Under the pieces are notes generated by a model that saw only the letters and a list, made by a program, of their open reading frames with translations, had not been told where the DNA came from and made no database searches. The position numbers were made by a program, and so were the translations under genes. A DNA stretch of 64,000 bases from Thermohalobaculum sp039822785. GTDB lineage: Bacteria > Pseudomonadota > Alphaproteobacteria > Rhodobacterales > Rhodobacteraceae. The stretch covers positions 450,729-514,728 of the forward strand of contig JBCBMO010000005.1 of the NCBI GenBank assembly GCA_039822785.1. The letters run 5' to 3'. The first letter of the stretch is position 1. Each line of letters begins with the position of its first letter. Below are positions 6,860 through 14,898 of the stretch, one piece after another.

Positions 6860-8290
6860 ATGACGACCGATGACCGACCGCCAATCACCGGCAACGACCT
6901 GATCGCCTGGGGCCATCGCCCGGGGCCGCAGTTCGCGGCGCTTCTGGCCAAGGCCAACGCCGCCCGGCGCGAGGGCTATGGCTTGGTGCGCATCGAGGCC
7001 ATGCTGGCGGAGGACATGCCCCCGCCCCCGCCGCCCACGGTGGATCTGCGCCCGCGCGGCGCGGTGCCCTTCCATGCGAACATCGAGGTGGAGAACGAGG
7101 ACGAGGCCGCCAACCTCGCCGCCGTGCGCCAGAGCATGACCGAGCTGATGCGCACGCCGACCATCCGCGCGGGCGCCATCATGCCCGATGCCTGTCCGGC
7201 GGGCCCGGTGGGCACGATCCCGGTCGGCGGTGTGGCGGCGGCTGAGAACGCGATCCATCCGGGCATGCACTCGGCCGATATCTGCTGCTCGGTGATGATG
7301 ACCGATCTGGGGCACGCGAAGCCGAAGGACGTGCTCGACGCTGCCCAGGCCGCCACCCATTTCGGCCCCGGCGGCCGGGCAGAGGGGCGCCAGCTACCTA
7401 TCTCCCCCGCGCTGCTGGAGCAGTTTCGCGAGAACCGCTACCTGAGCGAGGTGAAGGCGCTGAGGATGGCCGAGAGCCACATGGGGACCCAGGGCGACGG
7501 CAACCACTTCCTGTTCGTCGGCCGCTCCCGCGCAACCGGGCGCACCGCGATGATCACGCATCACGGCTCTCGCGGGCCGGGCGCGCGCCTCTATCGCGCA
7601 GGCACGGAGGTGGCGGAGGGGTTTCGCCGTGCCCTCTCGCCCCAGACGCAGAAGCAGAACGCCTGGATCCCGGCGGATACCGAGGAGGGGCGCGCCTATT
7701 GGGACGCGCTGCAGATCATCCGCGCCTGGACCAAGGCCAACCATACCGCGATCCACGACGCGACCGTCGCGGCGATCGGCGGCGCGGTGGCGGACCGGTT
7801 CTGGAACGAGCACAACTTCGTCTTCGAGCGGGGCGGTCTCTACTACCACGGCAAGGGGGCAACCCCGGCCTGGGCGGGCTTTGCCGCGGATGCCACGGCG
7901 CGCACGCTGATCCCGCTCAACATGGCGGAGCCCGTGCTGGTGGTGCGGGGGCGCGACGCGGCGCATGGCCTAGGCTTCAGCCCGCACGGCGCGGGGCGCA
8001 ACTTCTCGCGTTCCGAACACCGCCGGCGCGTCGGCAAGAGCACGCCCGACCAGCTGCTTGCGGCGGAGACCGAGGGGCTCGACGTGCGCTTCTATGCCGG
8101 GCGCGTCGATGTCTCGGAGCTGCCGTCCAGCTACAAGCGCGCAGGCGCCGTGGTGGAGCAGATCAGGCGCTACGACCTGGCCGAGATCGAGGACTACATC
8201 GATCCCTACGGCTGCATCATGGCCGGCGATCTTCCCCCGCCTTGGCAGAGGGGCAAGAAGCCCGCGCGATCGACGCCGCCCCGCGCTTAG
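6860..8290 (+). CDS. rtcB: RtcB: GTP-dependent RNA-splicing ligase
   Basis: A 476-aa RNA ligase that joins 2',3'-cyclic phosphate or 3'-phosphate ends to 5'-OH ends through a GMP-histidine intermediate, with Mn2+ in the active site. Visible motifs: the metal-binding SADICCSVM (D130, C132), the MGTQGDGNHF loop (N195, H196), HHGSRG (H214, H215) and HGAGR with the guanylylated His at about 356. The start at 6860 was chosen because GAGGAG (6847-6852) sits 7 nt upstream; the longer open frame to 6620 would run through the Y RNAs. No rtcA (RNA cyclase) follows; a convergent ABC gene begins 7 nt after the stop. Confidence 0.95.
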   Translation: MTTDDRPPITGNDLIAWGHRPGPQFAALLAKANAARREGYGLVRIEAMLAEDMPPPPPPTVDLRPRGAVPFHANIEVENEDEAANLAAVRQSMTELMRTPTIRAGAIMPDACPAGPVGTIPVGGVAAAENAIHPGMHSADICCSVMMTDLGHAKPKDVLDAAQAATHFGPGGRAEGRQLPISPALLEQFRENRYLSEVKALRMAESHMGTQGDGNHFLFVGRSRATGRTAMITHHGSRGPGARLYRAGTEVAEGFRRALSPQTQKQNAWIPADTEEGRAYWDALQIIRAWTKANHTAIHDATVAAIGGAVADRFWNEHNFVFERGGLYYHGKGATPAWAGFAADATARTLIPLNMAEPVLVVRGRDAAHGLGFSPHGAGRNFSRSEHRRRVGKSTPDQLLAAETEGLDVRFYAGRVDVSELPSSYKRAGAVVEQIRRYDLAEIEDYIDPYGCIMAGDLPPPWQRGKKPARSTPPRA

Positions 8291-8297
8291 CCCTGCC

Positions 8298-9020
8298 TCA
8301 GCTTGTCGGCGCGGCGCGCAGGAGCGCGTCGCCTTTGCGGCGCAGGGTGGCGACATCCATCGTCTCGATGATCTCGCCGGCGCGCATGATCGACAGTCTG
8401 GCGCAGAGATGCGCCACCACCGCCAGGTCGTGGCTGACCAGCAGATAGGTGAGATTGCGCTCGGCGCGCAGGCGGGAGAGCAGGTTGAGCACCTCGGCCT
8501 GGATCGAGACGTCGAGCGCCGAGGTGGGCTCGTCCAGCAGCACCACCTGCGGCTCGATGATGAGCGACCGGGCGATGGCCAGCCGCTGGCGCTGCCCGCC
8601 CGAGAGCTGGTGCGGAAACCGAAAGCGGAAGCTCGCGTCCAACCCCACCTCGGCCAGCGCGGCACGCACCCGGTCGTCATCCTCCGCCAGGCCGTGGATC
8701 GCCAGGGGCTCCTTCAGGATCCGGTCGACCGTATGGCGCGGGTGGAGCGAGCCGTAGGGGTCCTGAAACACCATCTGCGCCAGGCGGCGATCCTGCAGCG
8801 TCCGCCGCGCGCCCAACGTCTGGCCGGCGATGGCAATGCGACCCTTCGACGGGCGCACCAGCCCCGCAATCGCGCGCAGCACGGTGGATTTGCCCGATCC
8901 GGACTCACCGACCAGGCCGAAGCTCTCCCCCCGCTCGACGGCAAAGGAGACGTCGCGCACAGCTTGGACCTGGCGCGCGCCTTCGCCGAAGGTGATGGAC
9001 AGCCCCTCGACCGTGATCAT
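8298..9020 (-). CDS. Dipeptide/oligopeptide-type ABC transporter ATP-binding protein (DppF-like)
   Basis: Second ATPase of a peptide/nickel-type importer, 240 aa. Walker A GESGSGKST lies near residue 38, the signature LSGGQRQRLAIARSL near 139 and Walker B VVLLDEPTSALD near 159. It lacks the C-terminal oligopeptide-transporter extension of full-length DppF (usually ~320 aa). Its start overlaps the end of the preceding ATPase gene by 4 nt (9017-9020), so it is translationally coupled and is the last gene of the five-gene transporter. It converges on rtcB with only 7 nt between the stops. Confidence 0.9.
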   Translation of the reverse strand: MITVEGLSITFGEGARQVQAVRDVSFAVERGESFGLVGESGSGKSTVLRAIAGLVRPSKGRIAIAGQTLGARRTLQDRRLAQMVFQDPYGSLHPRHTVDRILKEPLAIHGLAEDDDRVRAALAEVGLDASFRFRFPHQLSGGQRQRLAIARSLIIEPQVVLLDEPTSALDVSIQAEVLNLLSRLRAERNLTYLLVSHDLAVVAHLCARLSIMRAGEIIETMDVATLRRKGDALLRAAPTS

Positions 9021-9859
9021 TCCGACGCCCAGGCAGGGTCGCGGCGCAGGGTCGCGAGCGTGTCGACGGGTTGGTCCAGCCGCGGCAGGCAGGCCAGCAG
9101 CCCCTGCGTATAGGGGTGCGTGGCCTGGGCGAGATCCGCTGCGGCACAGCTCTCCACCACCCGGCCCGCATACATGATCAGCAGGCGGTCGCAGAACCGC
9201 GCCACCAGGTTGAGGTCATGGCTGATGAAGATCAGGCCTGCGCCGCGGCGGCGGACCACATCGTCCAGCACCTCCAGCACCGCATCGGCCACAGCGACGT
9301 CGAGCGCCGAGGTCGGCTCGTCGGCGATCACCAGATCCGGTTCGGAGATGGTCATCATCGCGATCATCACCCGCTGACCCATGCCGCCCGACAGCTCATG
9401 CGGATAGGCCGCCATGACGCGGTCCGGGTCGCGGATCTGCACCGCCTCCAGCATCGCGCGGGCGCGGTCGCGAGCCTCCTTGCGGCTGACGCGGGCATGG
9501 GCGGTCACGGCCTCGGCGATCTGGGTGCCAACGGCCATGACGGGGTTCAGGCTGAACTTCGGGTCCTGGAGGATCATGGACATGCGCGAGCCGCGAAGTT
9601 TGCGCAGCTGCGCGGGCGCTGCGGTCGTAAGCTCAGTGCCGTCGAAGCGGATCGAGCGCGCGGCGATCTCGGCGCGGCGGTCGCTGACGCCCAGGATCGC
9701 ACGGCCGGTCTGGGATTTGCCACTGCCGCTTTCGCCCACGACGCCCAGCCGCTCTCCGCGGGCCAGCGTGAAGGAGACGCCGCGCACCGCATCGACCCGG
9801 CCCTTGGGCGTGTTGAAGGCGACCCGAAGGTCCTCGACCTCGAGCAGCGGCGCGCTCAT
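9017..9859 (-). CDS. Dipeptide/oligopeptide-type ABC transporter ATP-binding protein (DppD-like)
   Basis: First ATPase of the peptide-type importer, 280 aa. It begins MSAPLLEVEDLRVAFNTPKG, with Walker A GESGSGKSQT, signature ELSGGMGQRVMIAMM and Walker B LVIADEPTSALD. It ends with a shortened oligopeptide-type tail (HPYTQGLLACLPRLD). The open frame extends upstream to 10675, but the start at 9859 is chosen because it overlaps the permease stop by 4 nt (ATGA) and begins the conserved domain. The upstream extension runs antisense-like through dppC in another frame. Confidence 0.9.
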   Translation of the reverse strand: MSAPLLEVEDLRVAFNTPKGRVDAVRGVSFTLARGERLGVVGESGSGKSQTGRAILGVSDRRAEIAARSIRFDGTELTTAAPAQLRKLRGSRMSMILQDPKFSLNPVMAVGTQIAEAVTAHARVSRKEARDRARAMLEAVQIRDPDRVMAAYPHELSGGMGQRVMIAMMTISEPDLVIADEPTSALDVAVADAVLEVLDDVVRRRGAGLIFISHDLNLVARFCDRLLIMYAGRVVESCAAADLAQATHPYTQGLLACLPRLDQPVDTLATLRRDPAWASE

Positions 9860-10815
9860 GAGCCCGCCTTGGGGTCGAGGACGTCGCGCAGGCCATCGCC
9901 CAGCAGATTGAAGCCCAGGCTGACGAGCAGGATCGCGAGCCCGGGGACGGTGGGCACCCACCATTGGTCGAGCAGATGCTGACGGCCCGAGGAGATCATC
10001 GCCCCCCACTCCGGCGAGGGGGGCTGCGCGCCGAGGCCGAGAAAGCCCAGGCCCGCGGCGATCAGGATCACCCCTGCCATGTCCAGCGTCAGCCGCACGA
10101 TGACCGAGGGCATACAGAGCGGTACGAGATAGCGGCGCAGGATGCGCCAGGTCGAGGCCCCCTGGACCTGGGCGGCCAGGATGAACTCGGCGTTGCGCAG
10201 GCGCATGGCCTCGGCCCGCGCGATGCGCGCATAGGGCGCCCAGCTTGTCAGCGCGATGGCCAGCACCGCGTTCTCGATCCCCGGCCCCAGCGCCGAGACG
10301 AAGGCGAGTGCCAGGATCAGCCGGGGAAAGGCGAGGAACACGTCGACCAGGCGCATCAGCGCCGCGTCGACGAGACCGCCGACATAGCCCGCCAGCACGC
10401 CGACCCCCAGGCCCACGGGCACGACGATCGCCGCGGTCAGCGCCACGATATAGAGGGTGATCCGCGAGCCCCAGATGATGCGGTCCAGGATGTCGCGTCC
10501 AAGCTGATCGGTGCCCAGCCAATGCGCCGCCGAGGGTGGCGTCAGCCGATCCTCCAGCGATTGCACCACCCCGTCGGTCCCGGTCAGCCAGGGCGCGAAC
10601 AGCGCCGCCAAGACCAGGGTCAGGATGATCCCCAGCCCCGCCATGGCGATGGGATTGGCGCTGAACGCAAGCCACGACAGATAGGCGCGCTGCAGCGTGG
10701 CGTGGCGGGGGCTGGTCGGCGCCTCAGCCAAGAGCCAGGCGCGGATGCCTGTCTTGGTCGTCCCAGTGTCGCTCGGCCCCGCCTTGGTCGGCGCCTCCTC
10801 CCCGGCAATCGTCAC
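9856..10815 (-). CDS. Dipeptide-type ABC transporter permease (DppC-like)
   Basis: A 319-aa inner-membrane permease. The N-terminal cytoplasmic stretch is about 55 residues, followed by the first helix (MAGLGIILTLVLAALFAPWL). The DppC-family segment HWLGTDQLGRDILDRIIWGSR is split around residues 97-117, and the BPD_transp_1 core follows, with the EAA-type loop AEAMRLRNAEFILAAQVQG near 213-231. The start overlaps the upstream permease stop by 4 nt, and the stop overlaps the downstream ATPase start. Confidence 0.92.
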   Translation of the reverse strand: MTIAGEEAPTKAGPSDTGTTKTGIRAWLLAEAPTSPRHATLQRAYLSWLAFSANPIAMAGLGIILTLVLAALFAPWLTGTDGVVQSLEDRLTPPSAAHWLGTDQLGRDILDRIIWGSRITLYIVALTAAIVVPVGLGVGVLAGYVGGLVDAALMRLVDVFLAFPRLILALAFVSALGPGIENAVLAIALTSWAPYARIARAEAMRLRNAEFILAAQVQGASTWRILRRYLVPLCMPSVIVRLTLDMAGVILIAAGLGFLGLGAQPPSPEWGAMISSGRQHLLDQWWVPTVPGLAILLVSLGFNLLGDGLRDVLDPKAGS

Positions 10816-11873
10816 GCGCGGGTCCTCGGATCGACGAGGCGGTAGAGCAGGTCAGACAGCATGTTCAGCCCCACGAAGCAGAAGCCCACCACGATGGTGC
10901 CGCCGATCACCGCGTTCATGTCCGATTTGAACAGGGCGCTGGTGATGTACTGACCGATACCAGGCCAGGCAAAGACCGTCTCGGTCAGCACCGACCCCTC
11001 GAGCAGCGAGGCGTAGGTCAGCCCGATGATCGTGATGAGCTGCACCAGCACATTGCCGAAGGCATGGCGCCAGATCACCACCCGCTCGGGCAGACCCTTG
11101 ACCCGGGCCGTCAGCACATACTCCTCGCCGAGCTGATCGAGCATGAAGCTGCGCGTCATCCGCGCGATATAGGCCAGCGCATAGGTCCCCAGCACCGCCG
11201 TCGGCAGGGCGAGATGCGCGAGCGCGTTGTGAAAGACATCCCATTGGCCGGCGAGAGCGGCGTCGACCACCAAGAGCCCCGTGACCGATGGCGTCAGCCC
11301 CTGATGAAACACATCGAGCCGGCCTGGACCGGGCGCCCAACCGAGCCAGGCGTAAAAGACCAGGAGGGCGACCATCCCCAGCCAGAAGATCGGCGCCGAA
11401 TAGCCGATCAGGCCCACCACCCGGACGATATGATCGATGGGACGGCCCTGGTTGACCGCCGCGGCCACGCCCATGGGCACGCCGAGCAGAACCCCCACCA
11501 GCGTCGCCGCCGTGGCAAGCTCCAGCGTCGCGGGGAAGAAGCGCATCAGGTCTTCGAGCACGGGGCGCGAGGTCTGGATCGAGACGCCCAGATCGCCCCG
11601 CAGCAGATCGCCCATGAAGAGCAGGTACTGGCGCCAGATCGGCTGATCGAGCCCCAGCTCCAGGTAAACCCGGTCGTAGACTTCGGCAGGGGCGCGGTCG
11701 CCGACGATCGCCAGCACCGGGTCGACCGGCATCACGCGACCGATGAAGAAGGTCACTGCCGTCAGGCCCAGGAAGGTCAGCGCCAGGGACCCGAGCACGC
11801 CGCCCACCTGGCGGGCAGCGCGCAACAGGCCGGGCACGCGGCCCGGCCCGGCAAGGGCGTTTGAGGAGGCCAC
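10812..11873 (-). CDS. Dipeptide-type ABC transporter permease (DppB-like)
   Basis: A 353-aa permease of the DppB family. The N-terminal signal-anchor-like helix (LGSLALTFLGLTAVTFFIGRVMP) is followed by the family's periplasmic domain (VYLELGLDQPIWRQYLLFMGDLLRGDLGVS, residues ~70-100). Four to five more helices and the cytoplasmic EEYVLTARVKGLPERVVIWRHAF coupling loop come next, ending in DLLYRLVDPRTR. It lies 5 nt after the binding-protein gene. Nothing in it specifies the peptide or amine substrate. Confidence 0.92.
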   Translation of the reverse strand: MASSNALAGPGRVPGLLRAARQVGGVLGSLALTFLGLTAVTFFIGRVMPVDPVLAIVGDRAPAEVYDRVYLELGLDQPIWRQYLLFMGDLLRGDLGVSIQTSRPVLEDLMRFFPATLELATAATLVGVLLGVPMGVAAAVNQGRPIDHIVRVVGLIGYSAPIFWLGMVALLVFYAWLGWAPGPGRLDVFHQGLTPSVTGLLVVDAALAGQWDVFHNALAHLALPTAVLGTYALAYIARMTRSFMLDQLGEEYVLTARVKGLPERVVIWRHAFGNVLVQLITIIGLTYASLLEGSVLTETVFAWPGIGQYITSALFKSDMNAVIGGTIVVGFCFVGLNMLSDLLYRLVDPRTRA

Positions 11874-11878
11874 GTCGC

Positions 11879-13480
11879 CTACTCTTTGGTCACACCGTCA
11901 TAGAACACGAGGTCGAAGGTCGGCCCGGAGACGAAGCCGGTCACCCCGTCCTGGATCGCCAACTGCTCGCTGCTGCGGAACATGTTGACGAAGGGGCTGC
12001 CGGTCTGATGCGCCGTCAGCAGGTCGCGGTACATGACCGCCCGCTTGTCCAGATCGGTCTCTTGGCTCGCAGCCTCGGTCATGCCGGTGATCGTCTCGTC
12101 CGCCCAGGCGTTACGCCAGGCGAGCTTACCGGTCAGCTTCGCTTCCAGGGCGTTGTCGGGGTTATGCGCGAAGCTGTCGGCGTTGGAGTGCGGGTCCAGA
12201 TAGTCCGGCCCCCACTGCGCCAGGATCAGCCCGTGGCGGCGCGCCCGGTACTTCGGCCACAGCGCCGAGCCGTCCTGGGGCACGATCTCCACCGTCACGC
12301 CCGCCTGGCCCAGCGTCTGCTGCACCGACTGGGCGATATCCATGAAGGGCGCCACGTTGAGCGTGTCCATCGTGAGCGTCAGCCCGTCGCCGTAGCCGGC
12401 CTCGGCCAACAGCGCCTTACCCTTCTCGATGTCGAGGGTGTAGGGGTTCTCGCTGATCGACCCGAACAGACCGGTCGGCCAGAAGGACTGCTGCATCGAG
12501 TACTGACCCTTCAGGAAGCTGCCCAGCATCCCTTCGTAGTCGACCAACCAGCGCATGGCTTCCCAGACCTTGGGGTCGGCCAGCGGCCCCTCGCTGGTGT
12601 TCATCGCCAGGTAGACGATCTTGGTCTTCGGCGCGTCCTCGATGGTGACACCCTCGGCACCCTCAAGCCCGGCGATCTGGTCGGGCGTCAGGGTGCGGGC
12701 GATGTCGATATCGCCCTTTTCCAGCAGCAAGCGCTGTGCCGCAGGCTCGGGCAGGTGACGCACGATCACCCGCTCCATCGAGGCGGCACCCTTCCAGTAG
12801 CCGTCGTAGCGGTCGAGGATCACCGTCTCGTTGGCGTTCCAGGCGCGCAGGCTGAAGGGGCCGCTGCCGGCGGAGTTGGTCTTGAGCCAGGCATAGCCCA
12901 GGTCGCCGTCGACCTCGTTGGCCATCACGGTGACTTCGTCGACGACCGAGCCCACGGTGGCCGACAGCGCGTTCAGCACCAGACCCGGCGAGATGTCGGC
13001 GGGGATCTTGATCTCGAAGGTGCCGTCGCCGGTCACGGTGACGTTGTCGTCGACGTTCTCCGGCGTCCAGCCAAGCTGGGTCAGGATGAAGGACGGGGTC
13101 TTGCCGAGCTTCACGACGCGGCGCAGCGAGAAGACCGCATCCTCCGCCCGCACTGGGTTGCCGGAGTGGAAGGTCATGCCGTCGCGCATCGTGAAGGTGA
13201 TGGTCTTGCCGTCCTCGGAGATTTGCCAGCTCTCCGTGGCGCCGCCCACCAGGGTCTCATAGTCGCCAGGCTCGAAGGTCGTGATGCGGTCGTAGATGTT
13301 GTTGGCGATCTCACCGCCGGAAAACTCGAAGATCTCGGCGGGGTCAAGCGTGATCAGGTCGCTGATCGTCTGCCCCAGCACCAGCATGTTCGGCGGGGTC
13401 TCGGCCGAGGCCTGCGGCACGGCAAAGACCGATGCCGCGGCGATCGCACCGGCGGCCAAGGTGTGTTTGATGATTTTCAT
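11879..13480 (-). CDS. Periplasmic ABC substrate-binding protein, peptide/opine family 5
   Basis: A 533-aa SBP_bac_5 protein with signal peptide MKIIKHTLAAGAIAAASVF and ASA-ET cleavage. The mature part has the family order: LVLGQTISDLITLDPAEIFEFSG opening, the LTFHSG-type MTFHSGNPVRAEDAVFSL near residue 105, and a C-terminal RSSEQLAIQDGVTGF. The frame extends 20 codons upstream, but the Met at 13480 starts the signal peptide. A 170-bp gap to the dadA-like gene may hold its own promoter. With the neighbouring D-amino-acid-type dehydrogenase it may feed peptides, D-amino acids or opine-like compounds (inference). Confidence 0.9.
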   Translation of the reverse strand: MKIIKHTLAAGAIAAASVFAVPQASAETPPNMLVLGQTISDLITLDPAEIFEFSGGEIANNIYDRITTFEPGDYETLVGGATESWQISEDGKTITFTMRDGMTFHSGNPVRAEDAVFSLRRVVKLGKTPSFILTQLGWTPENVDDNVTVTGDGTFEIKIPADISPGLVLNALSATVGSVVDEVTVMANEVDGDLGYAWLKTNSAGSGPFSLRAWNANETVILDRYDGYWKGAASMERVIVRHLPEPAAQRLLLEKGDIDIARTLTPDQIAGLEGAEGVTIEDAPKTKIVYLAMNTSEGPLADPKVWEAMRWLVDYEGMLGSFLKGQYSMQQSFWPTGLFGSISENPYTLDIEKGKALLAEAGYGDGLTLTMDTLNVAPFMDIAQSVQQTLGQAGVTVEIVPQDGSALWPKYRARRHGLILAQWGPDYLDPHSNADSFAHNPDNALEAKLTGKLAWRNAWADETITGMTEAASQETDLDKRAVMYRDLLTAHQTGSPFVNMFRSSEQLAIQDGVTGFVSGPTFDLVFYDGVTKE

Positions 13481-13650
13481 CGCTTGCTCCCTGTCTGATT
13501 TGCCTGCCGCAGCATCATGGCAAGTCATAATGCCGGGCAATGCGGCACACAGACTTCACCCTGCGGATGCGTTTTCCGCAACGAGATAATGGGCCGGTTT
13601 GCCCAGATTTGACCGGGTTCGCGCGTCGGGCGGGACACTGACTGGCGACG

Positions 13651-14895
13651 TCACCGAAACCGTTCGGGCGACAGGAGGCTCAGATCCGCATTCGCGGGGC
13701 GCCCCAGGATCATGTCCGCAGCGAGCTCGCCCGACTTCGGCGCCATCATCAGGCCGTAGTGGGAGTGACCGAAGTTCCAGACCAGATCGGGCAGGCCCGG
13801 CATCTCGCCGATGGCGGGCAGGCTGTCGGGGAAGGAGGGGCGGCGCCCCATCCAGACGCGCGCCGTCTGGCTCTCGGAAAGGTCGGGGAGCATCGCGCGG
13901 GCGATACGGCCGAGGCGATCCTTGGCGGCGGGGTCCTCGGGGGCATCGAGCGGCGCGAACTCGGCCTGACCCGCGACGCGGAGGCCGCCGAGCATGCTGC
14001 TGGCGACAACCTTTCGATCGACATCCATCACCGAGTTTCGAAGCTCCACGCCCGGCTCGGGGAACTCCACGTGATAGCCGCGCTCCGCCATCAGCGGCGG
14101 TGAGACGCCGAGCGCACGCAGCAGTTCGGGGCTCCACACCCCAAGGGCCAGCACGACCTTCTTGGCGGTGAAGCGATCGCCCTCGCAGTCGATCGACCAA
14201 TGCTCATCGCGCCGCTGCAGGCCCGTGACGCTGCGGCGAAGGATCTGGCCACCCAGGGCCTGTACCTTGGCCGCCAGGCTGCGCCCGATCGCCCCCGGCG
14301 AAAGCGCCCGCGCCTGACCCGTGATCACCACGGCCGACGTGAAGTCCGGGCTAAGCGCAGGCTCAAGCGCCCGCAGCTCCTTCCCGCTTATGCGATGGAG
14401 TTCGGCCCCATGCTCACGTCGCAGCCTAAAGCCCAGCGCCTCCAGATCGCTTGCATCAGGGTCGCGGAAGGCGTGGATGTAGCAGGCATCCTGCACGAGA
14501 TGCTCACCGCCGGTATCGGTCAGGTGGCGACGGTAGAGATCGATCGATGGGCCGCACAACAGGGCCATGGCGGCGGCGGTCCGGCGGACGTTCTCCTCCC
14601 GACCGCTCTTGAGGAACTTCAGACCCCAGGGGATCATCCGCGGCCAGGCGGCGGCGCGGACCGCGAGCGGCCGGTCGCGGCCCAGCATCAGCCCCGGGAT
14701 ACTGCGCCAGAGCCCCGGCATCGACTGCGGGACGATCGACCAGGGGGAGATAACGCCGGCATTGCCGAAGGAGGTCTCCTGCCCCGGCTCGCCGCGGTCG
14801 ATCAGGCGCACGCTCACCCCGCGCTCCAGCAGCGACAGCGCGGTGCAGATGCCGACCAGGCCGGCACCCAGGACGGTCACTTCCTCAGCGGGCAT
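13651..14895 (-). CDS. DadA-like FAD-dependent amino acid/amine dehydrogenase
   Basis: A 414-aa DAO-family flavoenzyme. The N-terminal Rossmann dinucleotide motif VLGAGLVGICTALSLLERG is followed by the DadA-type SFGNAGVISPWSIVPQSMPG substrate-side segment. FAD-contacting GVWSPELLRALG lies near residue 257, and the C-terminal WNFGHSHYGLMMAPKSG signature closes the active site. Members oxidise D-amino acids, glycine or sarcosine-like amines. It starts 3 nt after the stop of the TRAP permease gene, so the two are co-transcribed. The substrate is unknown; the flanking TRAP-TAXI and peptide ABC transporters suggest an imported amino compound. Confidence 0.85.
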   Translation of the reverse strand: MPAEEVTVLGAGLVGICTALSLLERGVSVRLIDRGEPGQETSFGNAGVISPWSIVPQSMPGLWRSIPGLMLGRDRPLAVRAAAWPRMIPWGLKFLKSGREENVRRTAAAMALLCGPSIDLYRRHLTDTGGEHLVQDACYIHAFRDPDASDLEALGFRLRREHGAELHRISGKELRALEPALSPDFTSAVVITGQARALSPGAIGRSLAAKVQALGGQILRRSVTGLQRRDEHWSIDCEGDRFTAKKVVLALGVWSPELLRALGVSPPLMAERGYHVEFPEPGVELRNSVMDVDRKVVASSMLGGLRVAGQAEFAPLDAPEDPAAKDRLGRIARAMLPDLSESQTARVWMGRRPSFPDSLPAIGEMPGLPDLVWNFGHSHYGLMMAPKSGELAADMILGRPANADLSLLSPERFR

Positions 14896-14898
14896 GGC

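Noticed and set aside
6505..6957. Protein-coding frames across the Y RNA array
   Set aside because: They run through the paired RNA elements, have no RBS or recognisable domain, and are Arg/Pro-rich shadows.
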